NCBI GenBank assembly: GCA_964393335.1
Contig: CAYMTN010000119.1
Span: 1 to 16,223, forward strand
From: CAYMTN01 sp964393335
GTDB lineage: Bacteria > Chloroflexota > Anaerolineae > Aggregatilineales > Aggregatilineaceae
DNA length: 16,223 nucleotides
Reading direction: 5' to 3'
Shown: piece by piece, positions 14,600 through 16,223 of the stretch
Layout: each line of letters opens with the position of its first letter
Numbering within the stretch: position 1 is the first letter of the stretch
Notes under the pieces: model-generated
What the model saw: the letters and a program-made list of their open reading frames with translations, nothing else
Databases searched by the model: none
What the model was told of the DNA's origin: nothing
Translations under genes and position numbers: made by a program

Positions 14600-14633
14600 C
14601 GTAAACCGTAAACCGTAGACCGTAAACCGTAGG
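14600..14633. repeat. 7-bp tandem repeat CGTAAAC
   Basis: Four full units (CGTAAAC, CGTAAAC, CGTAGAC, CGTAAAC) and a partial CGTAGG run directly after the terminator T tract. Another GTAAACGG word follows near 14691. Only one A-to-G change interrupts the array. Confidence 0.85.
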
Positions 14634-14746
14634 CTGCTGGATGAGTGCAGCCGATCCCTTGATCCGCGAGCGGGTGAACCGATTTTCACGGTAAACGGTT
14701 CACTGAAAACGGATAACGCTTACCAATAACCAACCACCAAAAACCA

Positions 14747-15874
14747 ATGACCACTGACGATACATTTGCCTTCATCATTCACCCCATCGATCCGAAAACG
14801 GATGTCGCGCGGAAATACCCGCTGTTGGGCAAGCTGCTGACCGAGGGGCAGATCAACTTTTTCTCGCGCTTTTTCCCGCCGGTATACATTTCGGAGATCA
14901 CCGGCATACGCTCCGAGTCGACCGGGCGCGAGCTGCGCGGCTGGTTCATCGCGTGCCCGTTCACGCCGAAGACCATGCTCAACCTGCCGGTCGAGTCCGT
15001 GTACCGCAAGATCGTGGCGTGCGGGCACATGGCGGAAAAACTCGGCGCGCGGCTGCTCGGCCTGGGCGCGTATACGTCAGTGGTCGGGGACGCGGGCGAG
15101 TCGATTGCCCGGCGGCTTGAGATTCCGGTCACCAACGGAGACGCGTATACCGTGTACATGGCGCTGGAAGCTGTGCGCGAGGCAGCCCGTCTCATGGATA
15201 TTCGCATGGACGAAGCATCGGCGGCGGTCGTCGGCGCGACGGGCGTGATCGGGCGTGTCTGCGCGCAGATTCTGGCGCGCGAGGTGCCGCAATTGGCGCT
15301 GATCGGGCGGCAGCCGGCGGCGTTGGATGCGGTCCGCGAGTTGTGCGAAGGGCACCGCGCGGCGATCCAGACCGGCCTGGAAATGGGCGGTGTCCAGACC
15401 GCCGACCTGATCCTGACGGTGACCAGCGCCACGACTGCCGTGATCGAGCCGGAACACCTCAAGCCGGGCGCGGTCGTGTGTGACGTGGCACGCCCGCGTG
15501 ACGTCTCGACGCGTGTCGCAGAAGTGCGCGACGACGTGTTGGTGATCGAAGGCGGTATGGTTGAGGTTCCGGGACCGGTAGATTTTGGTTTTAATTTTGG
15601 CTTTCCGCCCGGCAAATCATACGCGTGCATGGCCGAAACGATGGCCCTGGCGTTAGAGGGTCGCTATGAAGATTACAGCGTCGGGAAACATATTGAGTTG
15701 TCACAGGTGTATGAAATTGGTGAGATTGCGGCTAGGCACGGGTTTAGATTGGGCGGTTTTCGTAGTTTTGAGCGGGCTGTGACCCCTGAAACCATCGATC
15801 GCGTGCGCCAGCGCGCCCACGAGGTCCGCCGGGGACAGGCGTCTTCCGGCGCGAATCCGGCGCGGAATCGTTAA
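14747..15874 (+). CDS. Acyl-ACP-reductase-like (AAR family) NAD(P)-binding oxidoreductase
   Basis: A 375-residue protein resembling cyanobacterial fatty-aldehyde-forming acyl-ACP reductase (about 340 residues), which reduces acyl-ACP with NADPH through a Cys-bound acyl intermediate. Matching landmarks in order are GLGAYTSVV (ALGGFTSII in AAR), TNGDAYT.Y, the Rossmann motif GATGVIG at 163-169, VIEGGMVE, and YACMAETMALALEGR.EDYSVGK at about 292-314. The last includes Cys294, which by recalled alignment matches the catalytic Cys of cyanobacterial AAR. The end, EIGEIAARHGFRLGGF, matches too. The extra length is a basic C-terminal tail. A shikimate-dehydrogenase-like annotation is possible from the Rossmann part, but the Cys region argues for AAR. 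ATG 14747 has no Shine-Dalgarno site, and no convincing promoter was found. No aldehyde-deformylating oxygenase gene is in the window. Confidence 0.8.
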   Translation: MTTDDTFAFIIHPIDPKTDVARKYPLLGKLLTEGQINFFSRFFPPVYISEITGIRSESTGRELRGWFIACPFTPKTMLNLPVESVYRKIVACGHMAEKLGARLLGLGAYTSVVGDAGESIARRLEIPVTNGDAYTVYMALEAVREAARLMDIRMDEASAAVVGATGVIGRVCAQILAREVPQLALIGRQPAALDAVRELCEGHRAAIQTGLEMGGVQTADLILTVTSATTAVIEPEHLKPGAVVCDVARPRDVSTRVAEVRDDVLVIEGGMVEVPGPVDFGFNFGFPPGKSYACMAETMALALEGRYEDYSVGKHIELSQVYEIGEIAARHGFRLGGFRSFERAVTPETIDRVRQRAHEVRRGQASSGANPARNR

Positions 15875-15937
15875 GAGATGGCTTGAAAATGGGTAGTGGA
15901 TTGTTGCAGTGCCCATTGGTATTTCACCGCGTTTGCA

Positions 15938-15946
15938 TGGTATAGT
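15938..15946 (+). promoter_or_regulatory. Extended -10 promoter of the response-regulator gene
   Basis: TGGTATAGT gives an extended -10 (TGn plus TATAGT at 15941-15946). A TTGGTA lies 19 bases upstream of the hexamer as a weak -35. Transcription would start near 15953, inside an inverted repeat, leaving a leader of about 110 bases. Confidence 0.5.
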
Positions 15947-15962
15947 TAGACGGTCTAGCTAT
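15942..15962. promoter_or_regulatory. Inverted repeat over the -10 box and start site (operator candidate)
   Basis: ATAGTTAGAC and GTCTAGCTAT are 10-base arms around a single central G, with one T/G mismatch. The position over the -10 and start is that of a repressor site. Which protein would bind is unknown. Confidence 0.5.
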
Positions 15963-16062
15963 GGGATAGTTTCAGGCTGCCCAGCGCGTCACTGGAGACT
16001 GCCGTGGGGCGCATAGCGATCATTACGTCTGGCGAAGCCCCATAACCTGGGGAGGGTGAGGA

Positions 16063-16223
16063 ATGGGTAAAGGCAGAATTCTGGTTGTTGAAGACGATTT
16101 TGACATTTCAAACATGCTGCGTATCTATTTCAGCGGGCAGGGCTACGACGTGCAGGTGGCCCCGCGTGGCGGTGACGCGCTAACCCTGACGCGCAAGCAG
16201 CTTCCGCAGTTGATCGTGCTGGA
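16063..16223 (+). CDS. Response regulator, receiver domain (partial, runs off the window)
   Basis: The first 53 codons of a two-component response regulator. MGKGRILVVEDDFDISNMLR holds the acidic pocket (Glu10, Asp11, Asp12) of a CheY-like receiver domain, followed by the helix-1 and strand-2 pattern YDVQVAPRGGDAL. The window ends at LIVL plus the bases GA, that is, inside codon 54, which would be the phospho-acceptor Asp by PhoB-type alignment. The output domain is outside, so the subfamily is unknown. ATG 16063 has GGAGG at 16051-16055, seven bases upstream. A small hairpin (16038-16052) overlaps the start of that site. It has its own promoter and is separate from the reductase gene. Confidence 0.92.
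   Translation, partial: MGKGRILVVEDDFDISNMLRIYFSGQGYDVQVAPRGGDALTLTRKQLPQLIVL

Noticed and set aside
14600..14633. Possible CRISPR-like array
   Set aside because: Units are 7 bases, contiguous and without spacers; no cas gene is present.
14747..15874. Shikimate dehydrogenase
   Set aside because: The Rossmann motif alone suggests it, but the Cys-containing YACMAE segment and the C-terminal block match acyl-ACP reductase order and not AroE.

Overview
The window is GC-rich, gene-dense bacterial chromosome. The GGM-rich GroEL tail, a Taq-type M32 carboxypeptidase, a DUF4388 protein beside a conservon-type small GTPase, a DUF3048 lipoprotein and an acyl-ACP-reductase-like enzyme outside any cyanobacterial context together suggest Chloroflexota, perhaps an Anaerolineae-like lineage. 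That taxonomic call is an inference from gene content only.

Layout. (1) 1-1901, + strand: the end of groEL with its terminator, then an M32 metallocarboxypeptidase, closed by a hairpin shared with the convergent gene. (2) 1922-5217, - strand: an unrecognised, largely disordered acidic protein with its own promoter, then a promoter-MFS transporter-dprA operon whose two genes overlap by ATGA. (3) 5281-6022: a divergently promoted Nudix-like gene on +, ending tail to tail with an alpha/beta hydrolase on -. (4) 6020-9820, - strand: a co-directional run of DUF3048 lipoprotein, three tandem paralogues of an unrecognised three-helix membrane protein, and an alpha/beta hydrolase. (5) 9821-10481: a 661-base non-coding stretch holding a cluster of four hairpins framed by imperfect direct repeats, a pair of 10-bp direct repeats, a dyad, and a near-consensus sigma-70-type promoter. 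(6) 10482-15874, + strand: DUF4388/winged-helix protein, small GTPase, alpha/beta hydrolase, left-handed beta-helix transferase-like protein, and an acyl-ACP-reductase-like enzyme. (7) 16063-end: the start of a response regulator behind a promoter that overlaps an inverted repeat.

How the genes may work together. The DUF4388 protein and GTPase look like a reduced conservon-like signalling unit. The beta-helix protein and the reductase are neighbours and could act on acyl or nucleotide-sugar intermediates, but the terminator between them argues against a simple single transcript. The three membrane paralogues probably belong with the lipoprotein in an envelope function that cannot be named from sequence. 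No transposase, CRISPR array, tRNA, rRNA or prophage gene was seen.
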